Assembly: GCF_003105115.1 (NCBI RefSeq)
Contig: NZ_QETH01000027.1
Coordinates: forward strand, 1 to 54,570
Source: Flavobacterium sp. HTF
Lineage (GTDB): Bacteria; Bacteroidota; Bacteroidia; Flavobacteriales; Flavobacteriaceae
Direction: 5' to 3'
DNA length: 54,570 nucleotides
Shown: piece after piece, positions 25,633-39,127 of the stretch
Layout: each line of letters begins with the position of its first letter
Numbering within the stretch: the first letter of the stretch is position 1
Program-made: the position numbers and the translations under genes
The notes under the pieces: generated by a model
What the model was told of the DNA's origin: nothing
Seen by the model: only the letters and a program-made list of their open reading frames with translations
Databases searched by the model: none

Positions 25633-27261
25633 TTAGTATCCTGGATTTTGCTTCAATGTTGGATTTGCCTGAATATTTCTTGCAGGAATTGGCATTAAAT
25701 CTCTGTAAGATTCAGTAGATGTACCATTTACAGAGCCACCTTTCCATTGCCAGATTTTAGATCCTCCTGTAAATTTTCCGAAACGAATCAAATCTGTTCT
25801 TCTGTGACATTCCCAGAACAACTCTCTTCCTCTTTCGTCCAAAAGAAAATCAAGTGTCAATTGTGCTGTAGAAATATTTTGTGCTTCAGCTCTTGTTCTG
25901 ATTTGATTTACGTAACCCAACGCAGTATTTATATTTCCAGTTGAAGCTCCTCTTACTGTTGCTTCAGCATACATCAAATAAGCATCTGTTAATCTAAACA
26001 TTGGAAAATCGATATCCGGCATATCATTTCTTTGTGCTGCAGAACCATCTGAATTTACATTGATGTATTTTGTTACAGCATAACCATCTGTAAAAGTTGA
26101 AACATTAGTAATGTCTTTAGATTGACCAGGTGTGTAAAAAGTTCCTCTATTATCTGCAGTTGCAGTTTCGTCAGGAAAAAGATTCACGAACTCTCTACGA
26201 GTTCTAATTCCTTGCCATCCACCATCCATACCTCTGGATGCAGCATTCATACTACCTCCAATAGAAGCGTGCATGATAAAACTCATTCCACCACCAATCG
26301 CTCTAATCGCATTTCCATCTCCGATAATTGGGAAAATAAATTCAGATTGAGCACCATTTCTGTCATTATCTGCAGAAAATAAATAACGGTAAGGAACATT
26401 TGCAAAAGTATATCCTGAACTAGTAATGATTTCATTACATAATGTAGCTGCTTCATTGTTTCTGTCTACACCTGTATATACTTTAGAATTCAAATAAATT
26501 TGAGCCAATAAAAATTTAGCTGCTGTTTTATCAACTCTACCGTATTCATTTGCTTTTGAAGCCACTAAACTATTGTCTAAGTCTTTCAATTCAGATTCTA
26601 CATAAGCAAAAACTTCAGCTCTTGATTTTTGTACAGGATAATAGAATCCAACAGGATCATTTTCTGTAGTAATTGGCACATTTCCGAACAAATCCATTAA
26701 GTTATAGTAGGAGAAAGCTCTCAAGAAACGAGCCTCAGCTCTAAACTCAGCGATATCAGCTTTTAAACCTGCATCAACTCCTCTTGCCGTTAATTTCTCA
26801 TCAGTTGTTTGTCTTAAAAACTCATTCGCAACACTAATATGATAAAATGCTCTTGAGAATGCTCCTGATAAAAATTCATTATCCGCAGACCATGTTTGAG
26901 AGTTCAAAGTTGGTAAGGTACCATCTGCCCAAGCAATAATAGCTTCGTCTGTTGTAAATTCCTGTGTTACAAAAAGTAATCTTAAGTAACTGCTAAAGTC
27001 ACCACCAAGTCCAGCAATATCCGGGCTTTTCGAAGGAACTGCAGCATCACCATCACCATCATTACCTCCTACATACAAACCAGCATATAATTTTGCCAAA
27101 ACTTGTTTGTAAGATGCAGGATCCTGAAAAAAGGTTTCAGATAAAAATTCATCATCATCCTTTGGTGTCACGTTTAAATCGTCCGTACACGAAGTAAGGG
27201 TCATACTTATTCCTAAAATGAATAGGAAAAAATAAGATATATATTTAAATGATATTTTCAT
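25633..27261 (-). CDS. susD: SusD/RagB family surface glycan-binding lipoprotein
   Basis: This 542-residue lipoprotein (Cys25 in TLTSCTDDLN) is the lid protein that sits on the SusC channel and delivers maltodextrins. It shows the SusD pattern: an N-terminal helical TPR-like part with FRAEARFLRAFSYYNLMDLFG at about 173-193, and the C-terminal RagB domain with LLDERGRELFWECHRRTDLIRFGKF (about 465-490, conserved in the family) and the ending LMPIPARNIQANPTLKQNPGY. It lies 37 bp downstream of susC. Both partners are complete, so uptake through the outer membrane should work. Confidence 0.96.
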   Translation of the reverse strand: MKISFKYISYFFLFILGISMTLTSCTDDLNVTPKDDDEFLSETFFQDPASYKQVLAKLYAGLYVGGNDGDGDAAVPSKSPDIAGLGGDFSSYLRLLFVTQEFTTDEAIIAWADGTLPTLNSQTWSADNEFLSGAFSRAFYHISVANEFLRQTTDEKLTARGVDAGLKADIAEFRAEARFLRAFSYYNLMDLFGNVPITTENDPVGFYYPVQKSRAEVFAYVESELKDLDNSLVASKANEYGRVDKTAAKFLLAQIYLNSKVYTGVDRNNEAATLCNEIITSSGYTFANVPYRYLFSADNDRNGAQSEFIFPIIGDGNAIRAIGGGMSFIMHASIGGSMNAASRGMDGGWQGIRTRREFVNLFPDETATADNRGTFYTPGQSKDITNVSTFTDGYAVTKYINVNSDGSAAQRNDMPDIDFPMFRLTDAYLMYAEATVRGASTGNINTALGYVNQIRTRAEAQNISTAQLTLDFLLDERGRELFWECHRRTDLIRFGKFTGGSKIWQWKGGSVNGTSTESYRDLMPIPARNIQANPTLKQNPGY

Positions 27262-27298
27262 TTTGTTTGTTTTTAAATTTTTGATTTCAATCTAACTA

Positions 27299-30274
27299 TT
27301 AGAAATTCGCATTCACTCCAAACAAGAATGTTCTTGCTCTTGGATACACATTATTATCAATTCCGTTGAATTTCTCCGGATCTAAACCATTGTATTTTGT
27401 AAGAATAAATACATTCTGAACACCAGCAGTAAACCTTAAAGATGCAGCTTTAATAATTGTTTTATCAAAAGTGTATCCAAGTGTAACATTATCTAATTTT
27501 ATAAAAGAAGCATCTTTTATAAAATAATCAGACAGGTAACGTTGTGTTCCGTTGTCTTCAAAAGTAAAACCAGTATTGTAGTAATCAGAACTTACGTTAG
27601 ACAAATCAGTCTGCCTTCTTAAACCTGCATCAGAATAACCTAAATTAGAACTTACGTTATCAAAGATATGATTTCCAACACTTGCTCTCCAGTTCATTGT
27701 AAAATCAAATTTTTTGTAGTTTAATGTAGAAAACAATCCGAAAGTATAATCTGGTGCCGTTTTAGCAGCTCTGTAACGGTCACCTGCATCAATTTTTCCG
27801 TCTCCGTTTCTATCAACATAAGCACCGGCAATTGGCCTTTTGTTAGCATCATATAATTGCTCGTAAACAAAAAATGAATTTGGCGCATATCCTACTGAGT
27901 TAATCAGGATTTTATTTCCACTTCCACCAGCGATATTATCTCCAGCCAAATAACCCTGAAAACCTGGAACCGTAATTCCTAATTCAGAAATGTTTTGATC
28001 AATGTAAGTAGTATTAAAAGCTAGATTCCAAGTCAAATTGTCATTTTTAACAATATCAGAAGCAATACTGAACTCAACTCCTTTTGTTCTTACGCTACCA
28101 ATATTGAAGAAACCTTGGTTTCTAAGATTTGCTCCATCAGGAACTGCAATATCTGCTAATAAATCGGTCGATTTTTTATCAAAATAGTTAATAGATCCTG
28201 TAATTCTATCATTGAAGAATCCATAATCAAGACCAATGTTCGCTTCTGCCAATTCTTCCCATTTGATGTCTTCATTATATCCTTCTGGTCTTGCAGTTGA
28301 ATAAATTGTGTTACCAAAAATATATTGTGTATTAATTGTTCCTAAAGTAACTCTTTGTAAATAATCATACTGAGCCGAGATATCCTGCTGACCAGTAGTA
28401 CCATAACCAACTCTTAATTTTAAAGTTGAAACAGTTGCGTTTCCTTTTAAGAAAGCTTCTTCAGACAGATTCCATGCAAAAGCAGCTCCTCCAAAATTAC
28501 CCCATCTGTTATCTTCAGAAAAACGAGAAGTTCCGTCTCTTCTGTAATTTAACGTTAATAAATATCTGCTATCATAACCTAAGTTTAAACGACCGAAATA
28601 AGATTGAAGATTAACGTCCGGATCTGTAGCAACATCCTCATTAGGATTTGGTTGTCTAACTTCTCCTGATGAATATTTTTCTTTTTGGAATAACTGATAG
28701 TTATAACCTGCCGTTGCATCAATTTTAAATTTCCCTAAATCTTTAGTATAATTAAAATAAGCATTTAAGTTTTTGTTCTGAAGCGCATCAGTGTAACTAT
28801 TATAGTTTCCTAAATTTACATAATCTGGTCCATTGAATGGCTTTGGCTGATATCCTAAAGCACTTTGAGTACTTACCTCAGTATATCCACTACTATCAAA
28901 TCTATCAATACCAGCTTCAACAACAGCTCTTAAATCTTCGAAGAAATGGAATTTGTAGTCTAATCTAACATTACCCCATTTTCTTGTAGAAGTTGCTCTT
29001 CTTTCATCTTGATTTAATCTTGCAACAGGGTTTCTTGCCGGTAATAATGGTAAGTTTCCGGTTGGCTCTAACCATTCAAAATAACCTCCATAACGAGAAC
29101 CCTCTTCATAAACTGACTGTGTTGGATCAAATCCGATTGCACTTCCAATTACAGCACCTTCGTCCTGAAATTGATTCTTACCAAAAGATAAGTTTCCGCT
29201 AATATCAATTTTTAAATGATTATCAAATAAAACCGGATTTAACGATAACGATGTCGTAGTTCTTTCAAAAGAAGTGTTTCTTAAGATTCCAGGATTATCA
29301 ACATTTCCAACAGATAAACGTACCGGCAATTTGTTAAATAAAGCACCGCTTACAGATATATTGTTATTTGTGGTAAGTGCTGTATGAAAAATTTCATCCT
29401 GCCAGTTTGTATTTGCAGTTCCCATTAAAGCTTGTTGAGCAGGTGTACCTTTAGTATTCACCAATTCACGGAACTGATCTGCACTCATTACGTCAACTGT
29501 ATTGGCAACAGTATTAATACCAACCTGAGAACTGAAGTTTACCTTAACAGCACCTTTTGTTCCTTTTTTGGTTGTAATAACAATTACACCATTTGCAGCA
29601 CGTGATCCGTAGATTGCAGCAGCAGAAGCGTCTTTTAAAACTGTAAAAGACTCAATATCATTAGGATCAATCGTAGATAAAATACTAGTTGCTCCACTTG
29701 GCACTGCATTACTTAAAGGTAATCCGTCTAAAACGATTAAAGGTTCATTTGATGCGTTTAAAGAAGACCCTCCACGAATTCTGATATCTGCTTTTGCACC
29801 TGGTGCTCCTCCTCCTGTTACATTAACACCCGAAATACGGCCGCTAATTAAACTCTCCGGAGTTACATTAATTCCTTTATTAAATTCTTTAGCAGAAATT
29901 TGAGATACAGAACCTGTAGCATCTTTTTTCTTAACAGTACCGTAACCTACTTGTACCACAACTTCTTTAAGCTGATTGGTATCTTCTTCTAAAGAAACAT
30001 TTAATGTTTTTTGTCCGGCAAACTCAATCGTTTGCGTTCTGTAGCCAATAAAAGAGATTACGATTTTGTTACCATTTTTAACATTTGATAGCTGGTAAAT
30101 CCCATCAAATCCGGTAGATGTTCCGCCTGGAGCACCTTGTACACTTACATTTACTCCCGGTATTGGCTGACCTGTTGCTTTATCGACAACAGTCCCGCTT
30201 AGAGTGTTTTGAGCTAACACAGTGAACGGCAACAATAGGAATAAAAATAACAACTTTTTGTAAATTGTTTTCAT
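27299..30274 (-). CDS. susC: SusC/RagA TonB-dependent outer-membrane transporter
   Basis: This 991-residue outer-membrane protein imports maltodextrins using TonB energy. Order of parts: signal peptide ending near TVLAQ, a carboxypeptidase-regulatory-like domain (about 23-105, LSGTVVDKATGQPIPGVNVS), a TonB box region near LKEVVVQVGYGT, the plug domain with the SusC signature ASAAAIYGSRAANGVIVITT (about 216-235) and a 22-strand barrel ending in GVNANF with a terminal aromatic residue. It is the first gene of the minus arm, divergent from the LacI regulator across a 234-bp region. Length is typical. Confidence 0.96.
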   Translation of the reverse strand: MKTIYKKLLFLFLLLPFTVLAQNTLSGTVVDKATGQPIPGVNVSVQGAPGGTSTGFDGIYQLSNVKNGNKIVISFIGYRTQTIEFAGQKTLNVSLEEDTNQLKEVVVQVGYGTVKKKDATGSVSQISAKEFNKGINVTPESLISGRISGVNVTGGGAPGAKADIRIRGGSSLNASNEPLIVLDGLPLSNAVPSGATSILSTIDPNDIESFTVLKDASAAAIYGSRAANGVIVITTKKGTKGAVKVNFSSQVGINTVANTVDVMSADQFRELVNTKGTPAQQALMGTANTNWQDEIFHTALTTNNNISVSGALFNKLPVRLSVGNVDNPGILRNTSFERTTTSLSLNPVLFDNHLKIDISGNLSFGKNQFQDEGAVIGSAIGFDPTQSVYEEGSRYGGYFEWLEPTGNLPLLPARNPVARLNQDERRATSTRKWGNVRLDYKFHFFEDLRAVVEAGIDRFDSSGYTEVSTQSALGYQPKPFNGPDYVNLGNYNSYTDALQNKNLNAYFNYTKDLGKFKIDATAGYNYQLFQKEKYSSGEVRQPNPNEDVATDPDVNLQSYFGRLNLGYDSRYLLTLNYRRDGTSRFSEDNRWGNFGGAAFAWNLSEEAFLKGNATVSTLKLRVGYGTTGQQDISAQYDYLQRVTLGTINTQYIFGNTIYSTARPEGYNEDIKWEELAEANIGLDYGFFNDRITGSINYFDKKSTDLLADIAVPDGANLRNQGFFNIGSVRTKGVEFSIASDIVKNDNLTWNLAFNTTYIDQNISELGITVPGFQGYLAGDNIAGGSGNKILINSVGYAPNSFFVYEQLYDANKRPIAGAYVDRNGDGKIDAGDRYRAAKTAPDYTFGLFSTLNYKKFDFTMNWRASVGNHIFDNVSSNLGYSDAGLRRQTDLSNVSSDYYNTGFTFEDNGTQRYLSDYFIKDASFIKLDNVTLGYTFDKTIIKAASLRFTAGVQNVFILTKYNGLDPEKFNGIDNNVYPRARTFLFGVNANF

Positions 30275-30339
30275 ACTTTTTGTTTAAATTAGTTTGAGTT
30301 TGTGATTGTTAGTTAAGTTTTTAATTTTACTTCGAATTC

Positions 30340-30347
30340 CAAAATTA
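30340..30347 (-). promoter_or_regulatory. Possible -7 element of the susC promoter
   Basis: TAATTTTG on the minus strand matches TAnnTTTG and lies 66 bp before the susC ATG. A weak -33 TTG is about 18 bp further upstream. The 30275-30508 divergent region must also hold the operator for the regulator, but I see no clear LacI-type palindrome in it. Confidence 0.45.
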
Positions 30348-30472
30348 TGAATTTATTAACATGCCCAACCACTTACAAATTATAATGAGTTACGAAAACG
30401 TGGTAGTGTTGAAAACTTTCTATATTTTGTAATCTTTTAGGCTAAAAATTGTCAATTGCAAAAAATTCAGAT

Positions 30473-30480
30473 ACCTTTAT
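30473..30480 (+). promoter_or_regulatory. Possible -7 element of the lacI-type gene
   Basis: TACCTTTA is one base from TAnnTTTG and lies 29 bp before the regulator ATG, with TTG about 20 bp upstream. This is a weak call based on pattern and position only. Confidence 0.3.
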
Positions 30481-30508
30481 TAATAATTAGATTTTTTTCA
30501 TAAAAAAG

Positions 30509-31540
30509 ATGAAACGTAAAATAACCTTAAAACAGATCGCAAAGGAGCTTGACGTATCAATATCAACAGTCTCTAAATCACTCAGAAACAGTCTTGAAAT
30601 TGGTGAAGAAACACGTTTAAAAGTGCAGGCTTTTGCAAGGTTTTATAACTATAAGCCAAACAACATTGCCCTTAGTCTAAAAAACCGAAAAACCAAAAGT
30701 ATTGGTATTATCATTCCGGAAATTGTACATTATTTTTTCTCTACTGTGATCAACGGAATTGAGCAGGTTGCAAATGAAAATGGCTACAGTGTTGTCATCT
30801 GTTTATCTGATGATTCTTTTGATAAAGAAGTCTTAAATATGGAAATGTTAGCCAACGGAAGTATCGATGGTTTTATCATGTCTCTTTCTAAAGAAACACA
30901 GTACAAAGGTGATTTTCACCACATTACAGAAGTGATAAACCAAGGCATGCCGGTTGTAATGTTTGATCGTGTCACCAATGATATTTTATGCGATAAAGTG
31001 ATTATTGACGATAAAGCCGCAGCTTATGAAGCCGTTCAAAGTTTAATTGATAATGGCAGAAAAAAAATCGCACTGGTAACCACAGTAGATTATGTAAGTG
31101 TCGGCAAATTGAGAACGGATGGTTACGAAAAAGCGCTTCTGGATAACGGAATTCCTTTTAACGAAGATTTAATCATTAAAATTGAAGACGTTGACACCTG
31201 CGAAATAACGATTTCTGAGCTTTTGCACGCCAGAGCTTTTGATGCTGTTTTTGCTGTAAATGAGCTTTTTGCAGTAACCATTATCAAAACAGCTTCAAAG
31301 ATGGGATTAAAAGTTCCGGAAGATTTAGCTGTTATTGCTTTTACTGACGGAATTATCTCAAAATACTCTACTCCAAGTATCACAACCGTAAGTCAGAGTG
31401 GTGAAAAAATGGGAAACAAAGCCGCTAAAATGCTTATTGAAAGACTCGAAGCAGAACATAACGATGACGAAGAAGAAAACGAAAACTATACTACAGAAGT
31501 AATAGAAACTCATTTAATAAAAAGAGAATCTACTGACTAA
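30509..31540 (+). CDS. LacI-family regulator of the starch/maltose locus
   Basis: This 343-residue regulator has an N-terminal LacI helix-turn-helix (about 4-24, TLKQIAKELDVSISTVSKSL), a hinge helix region ending NNIALSLKNRKTKSIG, and a periplasmic-binding-protein-like sensor domain from about 62 with IGIIIPEIVHYFFSTVINGIE and the late segment YSTPSITTVSQSGEKMG. It should bind DNA as a dimer and respond to a sugar or sugar phosphate, most likely a maltose-derived signal. It stands between the two arms, divergent from susC and 177 bp before the transporter gene, the natural position for a local regulator. Bacteroides uses the unrelated SusR for its sus locus. An acidic C-terminal tail (DDEEENENYTTE) is unusual. 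Confidence 0.93.
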   Translation: MKRKITLKQIAKELDVSISTVSKSLRNSLEIGEETRLKVQAFARFYNYKPNNIALSLKNRKTKSIGIIIPEIVHYFFSTVINGIEQVANENGYSVVICLSDDSFDKEVLNMEMLANGSIDGFIMSLSKETQYKGDFHHITEVINQGMPVVMFDRVTNDILCDKVIIDDKAAAYEAVQSLIDNGRKKIALVTTVDYVSVGKLRTDGYEKALLDNGIPFNEDLIIKIEDVDTCEITISELLHARAFDAVFAVNELFAVTIIKTASKMGLKVPEDLAVIAFTDGIISKYSTPSITTVSQSGEKMGNKAAKMLIERLEAEHNDDEEENENYTTEVIETHLIKRESTD

Positions 31541-31563
31541 AATTCTTAAAATCAACACATTCT

Positions 31564-31593
31564 AAAGCCATAAAAAATATTTATGGCTTTTTT
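31564..31593 (+). terminator. Terminator after the LacI-type gene
   Basis: AAAGCCATAAA and TTTATGGCTTT form a perfect 11-bp stem with a 5-base loop, followed by TTT. It separates the regulator from the transporter operon, which therefore needs its own promoter. Confidence 0.88.
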
Positions 31594-31673
31594 GTTAGCA
31601 TATATCTAAAAATAATTTATACTTTTACGGCCGTCAAGGCTTTTACTTTTACTTCGAAAAAATAGTAAGTTTT

Positions 31674-31692
31674 GATAAGCAAAGCGCTTATC
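31674..31692. promoter_or_regulatory. Inverted repeat before the sugar transporter gene
   Basis: GATAAGC and GCTTATC form a perfect 7-bp inverted repeat with 5 bases between them, ending 25 bp before the transporter ATG. Position and size fit a repressor operator overlapping the start of transcription, or a leader hairpin. Assignment to the LacI protein next door is inference. Confidence 0.4.
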
Positions 31693-31717
31693 GTATAATT
31701 TTTCACAAATTACGATA

Positions 31718-33238
31718 ATGGAAAAGCGTAAATTAAGTTTCTGGGAAATTTGGAACATGAGTTTCGGTTTCTTAGGAATACAATTTGGTTTTGCACTGCA
31801 AAACGCAAATACTTCAAGAATTTTTGAAACCCTTGGTGCTAAAATAGATGACATTCCAATTTTGTGGATTGCTGCGCCTGTTTCAGGTTTAATAATTCAG
31901 CCCGTTATTGGTTATTTCAGCGATAGAACCTGGACACGTTTAGGAAGACGTCGCCCCTATTTTTTAATTGGAGCTATTTTATCTTCAATTGCATTATTCG
32001 TTATGCCAAACTCTCCTACTCTATGGATTGCTGCGGGAACTTTATGGATAATGGATGCTTCGATAAATGTGTCAATGGAACCTTTTCGTGCTTTTGTAGG
32101 CGATAAATTACCCGATCATCAACGTGCATTAGGTTTTGTAATGCAGAGTTTTTTTATTGGTACAGGTGCCGTTGTAGGTTCTGTTTTACCTTACCTCTTC
32201 ACAAATGTTTTTGATGTCAGCAACGTTGCTCCTAAAGGAATTATACCGGATGCCGTAAAATGGTCTTTTTATATTGGCGGAATAGTTTTTCTGCTTTCTG
32301 TTTTATGGACTGTTTTTAAAACAACAGAATATACTCCCGAAGAACTTCATGCATTTGAAGCCAGCAGCAAAAAAGATTCAGATAAAGATGGTCTTAATCC
32401 AGAAGCGGAGTCAGGTGTTACAATTAAAAAACAATTATTTTTAGGATTAATATTTGCCGCTATTGGAGGTTTAGTTTCATTTCTGATTTTTGAAAATAAT
32501 CTGGCGAAAGAATTATATATTCTATTCATCGGATTGATTTTCATGGGAGTTTTATTTATGATTGCTTCACAGCTGAGAACTAAAAAAATTCAGAATGGTT
32601 TTACCATAATCATGACCGATTTATTGAATATGCCAGCAACAATGCAAAAATTAGCCTGGGTTCAGTTTTTCTCCTGGTTTGCGCTTTTCTCCATGTGGAT
32701 CTACACAACTCAAGCTGTTACCCAACACATTTTTGGCACAACAGACACCACTTCAAAAGTATACAATGATGCTGCCGACTGGGTTTCTGTCTTGTTTACG
32801 GTTTATAACGGAGTGGCTGCAGCAGTAGCTTTCCTATTACCGGTTATTGCAAAAAAAGTAGGCGTTAGGGCAACACATTTACTGGCCTTATGTGCAGGAG
32901 GTGTTGGCTTAATTTCGATTTATTTTATTGGTGATAAGCAAATGCTGATCCTGCCAATGTTAGGAGTTGGTATTGCATGGGCAAGTATTTTATCAATGCC
33001 TTATGCCATGTTATCCGGTGCTCTGCCAGCTGCAAAAATGGGTTATTACATGGGAGTTTTTAACTTTTTTGTCGTAATCCCACAAATTGTAGCCGCTACA
33101 ATCTTAGGATTTGTAATTAAACAATTCTTTCATAACGAACCTATTTACGCCCTAATAATTGGAGGTGTATCGATGATATTTGCCGGATTACTTACACTTA
33201 GAGTAAACAGCAGAACTAAAATTGAAATTCATGAATAA
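31718..33238 (+). CDS. SLC45-like MFS transporter, probable maltose uptake
   Basis: This 506-residue inner-membrane protein has about 12 transmembrane helices and resembles the SLC45/GPH-type sugar:cation symporters. The first cytoplasmic loop contains GYFSDRTWTRLGRRRPYF (about 66-83), the typical motif of that group, and WNMSFGFLGIQFGFALQNANTSRIF is the characteristic first helix. A hydrophilic loop near 205-235 (SSKKDSDKDGLNPEAES) separates the two halves. It begins the plus arm after its own inverted repeat and overlaps pgmB by 8 bp, so maltose taken up is linked to its phosphorolysis. Maltose as substrate is inferred from the operon. Confidence 0.9.
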   Translation: MEKRKLSFWEIWNMSFGFLGIQFGFALQNANTSRIFETLGAKIDDIPILWIAAPVSGLIIQPVIGYFSDRTWTRLGRRRPYFLIGAILSSIALFVMPNSPTLWIAAGTLWIMDASINVSMEPFRAFVGDKLPDHQRALGFVMQSFFIGTGAVVGSVLPYLFTNVFDVSNVAPKGIIPDAVKWSFYIGGIVFLLSVLWTVFKTTEYTPEELHAFEASSKKDSDKDGLNPEAESGVTIKKQLFLGLIFAAIGGLVSFLIFENNLAKELYILFIGLIFMGVLFMIASQLRTKKIQNGFTIIMTDLLNMPATMQKLAWVQFFSWFALFSMWIYTTQAVTQHIFGTTDTTSKVYNDAADWVSVLFTVYNGVAAAVAFLLPVIAKKVGVRATHLLALCAGGVGLISIYFIGDKQMLILPMLGVGIAWASILSMPYAMLSGALPAAKMGYYMGVFNFFVVIPQIVAATILGFVIKQFFHNEPIYALIIGGVSMIFAGLLTLRVNSRTKIEIHE

Positions 33239-33890
33239 TAAAAAAGCATTTATCTTCGATCTTGACGGAGTAATCGTTGATACCGCTAAATACCACTTTT
33301 TAGCCTGGCAAAAAATCGCTCAGTCACTAAACATAAATTTTACACACGAACATAACGAACTTTTAAAAGGGGTAAGCCGCGTTCGTTCGTTAGATATAAT
33401 ACTTGAATTAGGCAATGTTCAGGCTTCTCAGGAAGACAAGGACAAATGGCTGATTCAAAAAAATGAAGATTATTTATCTTATTTAGTTGATATGGATGAA
33501 AGTGAGATTCTTCCTGGAGTTTTTAAAACTCTTCAACTACTAAAAGATCAAAACCAAGGGATTGCATTAGGCTCAGCCAGCAAAAATGCAAGACCGATTC
33601 TGGAAAAAACAGGGATCATCTCTTACTTTGATGTCATTGTTGACGGAAATGACGTTACCAATGCAAAACCAGATCCGGAAGTTTTCTTAAAAGCGGCTCA
33701 ATTATTAAACATTGATCCAAAAAATTCAATTGTATTTGAAGATTCTGTTGCCGGAATTCAGGCAGCAAATATTGCAGAAATGGTAAGTGTAGGAATTGGT
33801 GAGGAAACAATTTTGCATGAGGCTGATTTCATATTTAAAGATTTCACCGTAATAGAGGAAAGCTTTATCGAATCATTAATCACAAAATAA
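33231..33890 (+). CDS. pgmB: Beta-phosphoglucomutase
   Basis: This 219-residue HAD-family enzyme converts beta-D-glucose-1-phosphate to glucose-6-phosphate. It has the nucleophile motif FDLDGVIVDT (Asp10 and Asp12), the cap segment KGVSRVRSLDIILELG typical of beta-PGM, the serine motif LGSASKNA, the lysine in NAKPDPEVFLKAA and the metal site VFEDSVAGIQAA. The ATG at 33231 overlaps the transporter stop by 8 bp and is preferred to a TTG at 33222. It lies 43 bp before the maltose phosphorylase gene, whose product is its substrate, a textbook pairing. Confidence 0.94.
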   Translation: MNNKKAFIFDLDGVIVDTAKYHFLAWQKIAQSLNINFTHEHNELLKGVSRVRSLDIILELGNVQASQEDKDKWLIQKNEDYLSYLVDMDESEILPGVFKTLQLLKDQNQGIALGSASKNARPILEKTGIISYFDVIVDGNDVTNAKPDPEVFLKAAQLLNIDPKNSIVFEDSVAGIQAANIAEMVSVGIGEETILHEADFIFKDFTVIEESFIESLITK

Positions 33891-33933
33891 AATCAATCAT
33901 AAATCAATCAATCACAAAACACTGTAAAAACAA

Positions 33934-38378
<4,445 letters not shown>

Positions 38379-38385
38379 CACTTTA

Positions 38386-38427
38386 AAAGGCAAGTAATCC
38401 TCCCCAAGATTGCTTGTCTTTTTTTTT
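38386..38427 (+). terminator. Terminator after susB
   Basis: GGCAAGTAATC and GATTGCTTGTC form an 11-bp stem with wobble pairs, followed by nine T residues. It is placed inside the plus arm, so the lipoprotein and GH13 genes after it may be read at a lower level or from separate starts. Confidence 0.8.
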
Positions 38428-38557
38428 AATCTCATATAATTAGTTGTCCCGCAAGTTTTACAAATCTTGAAGGCCTTCTAAACCTTTATTCCATTTCATA
38501 TACCAAATAGGGTTTTTAAACTTGCAGGAAATCGAAATTTCTTTAAATTATCGCACA

Positions 38558-39094
38558 ATGAAAAACTCATTAATAATTATTTTTTTAAGCTTATTACTTT
38601 TGAGCTGTACAGAAAAAAGAAAAGTTTTCGATTCATTTGATTATTCTTATGAGAGTACATTCAGTGAAGTTTATTCAATAAAATTTACTCAATCTGATAC
38701 AGTCTATCTCCGATACCATTGGATTGGAAGAAATATTGATGATACTACTTCTACTACAAAAGAAAATACAAACTATTACGGAATTTTAAATTCCGAAGAA
38801 AGACTAAGACTTTTTGATTACATAGAAAAAGTAAATCTCTTTAAGTATAAATCAGAGTATTTCCAAAATTATTCGGACGGAAGCTCTTATGGAATCAACA
38901 TTCAAAAAAATTCCAAAAACAAAACTGTATTTGTTCATAGCCATAAAGCCCCAAAAGAAATTGATTCAATTTCAAATTGGATTGGCAGTATAAAACATAA
39001 ATTAAAACTTAAGGAAATCAAAAAAAATATAATTTTTGAGAGTACAAAAGGTGTTTTACCTCCTCCTCCACCGCCACCAGTTATAAAAAACTAA
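38558..39094 (+). CDS. Unknown lipoprotein with proline-rich tail, in the starch locus
   Basis: I do not recognise a family for this lipoprotein of about 178 residues. The ATG at 38558 gives a signal peptide with a lipobox ending in Cys17 (LLLLSCTEKRK); an earlier TTG at 38522 would place extra residues before it. The mature part is beta-rich and polar, with SIKFTQSDTVYLRYHWIG and GSSYGINIQKNSKNKTVFV, and the last residues are GVLPPPPPPPVIKN, an unusual polyproline run. It lies between susB (with its terminator) and the GH13 gene, 33 bp before the latter, and its base composition is more AT-rich than the flanking enzymes. It may be a late arrival in the locus, and no role is proposed. Confidence 0.7.
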   Translation: MKNSLIIIFLSLLLLSCTEKRKVFDSFDYSYESTFSEVYSIKFTQSDTVYLRYHWIGRNIDDTTSTTKENTNYYGILNSEERLRLFDYIEKVNLFKYKSEYFQNYSDGSSYGINIQKNSKNKTVFVHSHKAPKEIDSISNWIGSIKHKLKLKEIKKNIIFESTKGVLPPPPPPPVIKN

Positions 39095-39127
39095 CAATAA
39101 AATCTTTATCCATTTAAAATATAGATT

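Noticed and set aside
30275..30508. LacI operator in the susC-regulator intergenic region
   Set aside because: I could not find a palindrome with the usual central CG and good symmetry; ACGAAAACGTGGTA is not symmetric enough.
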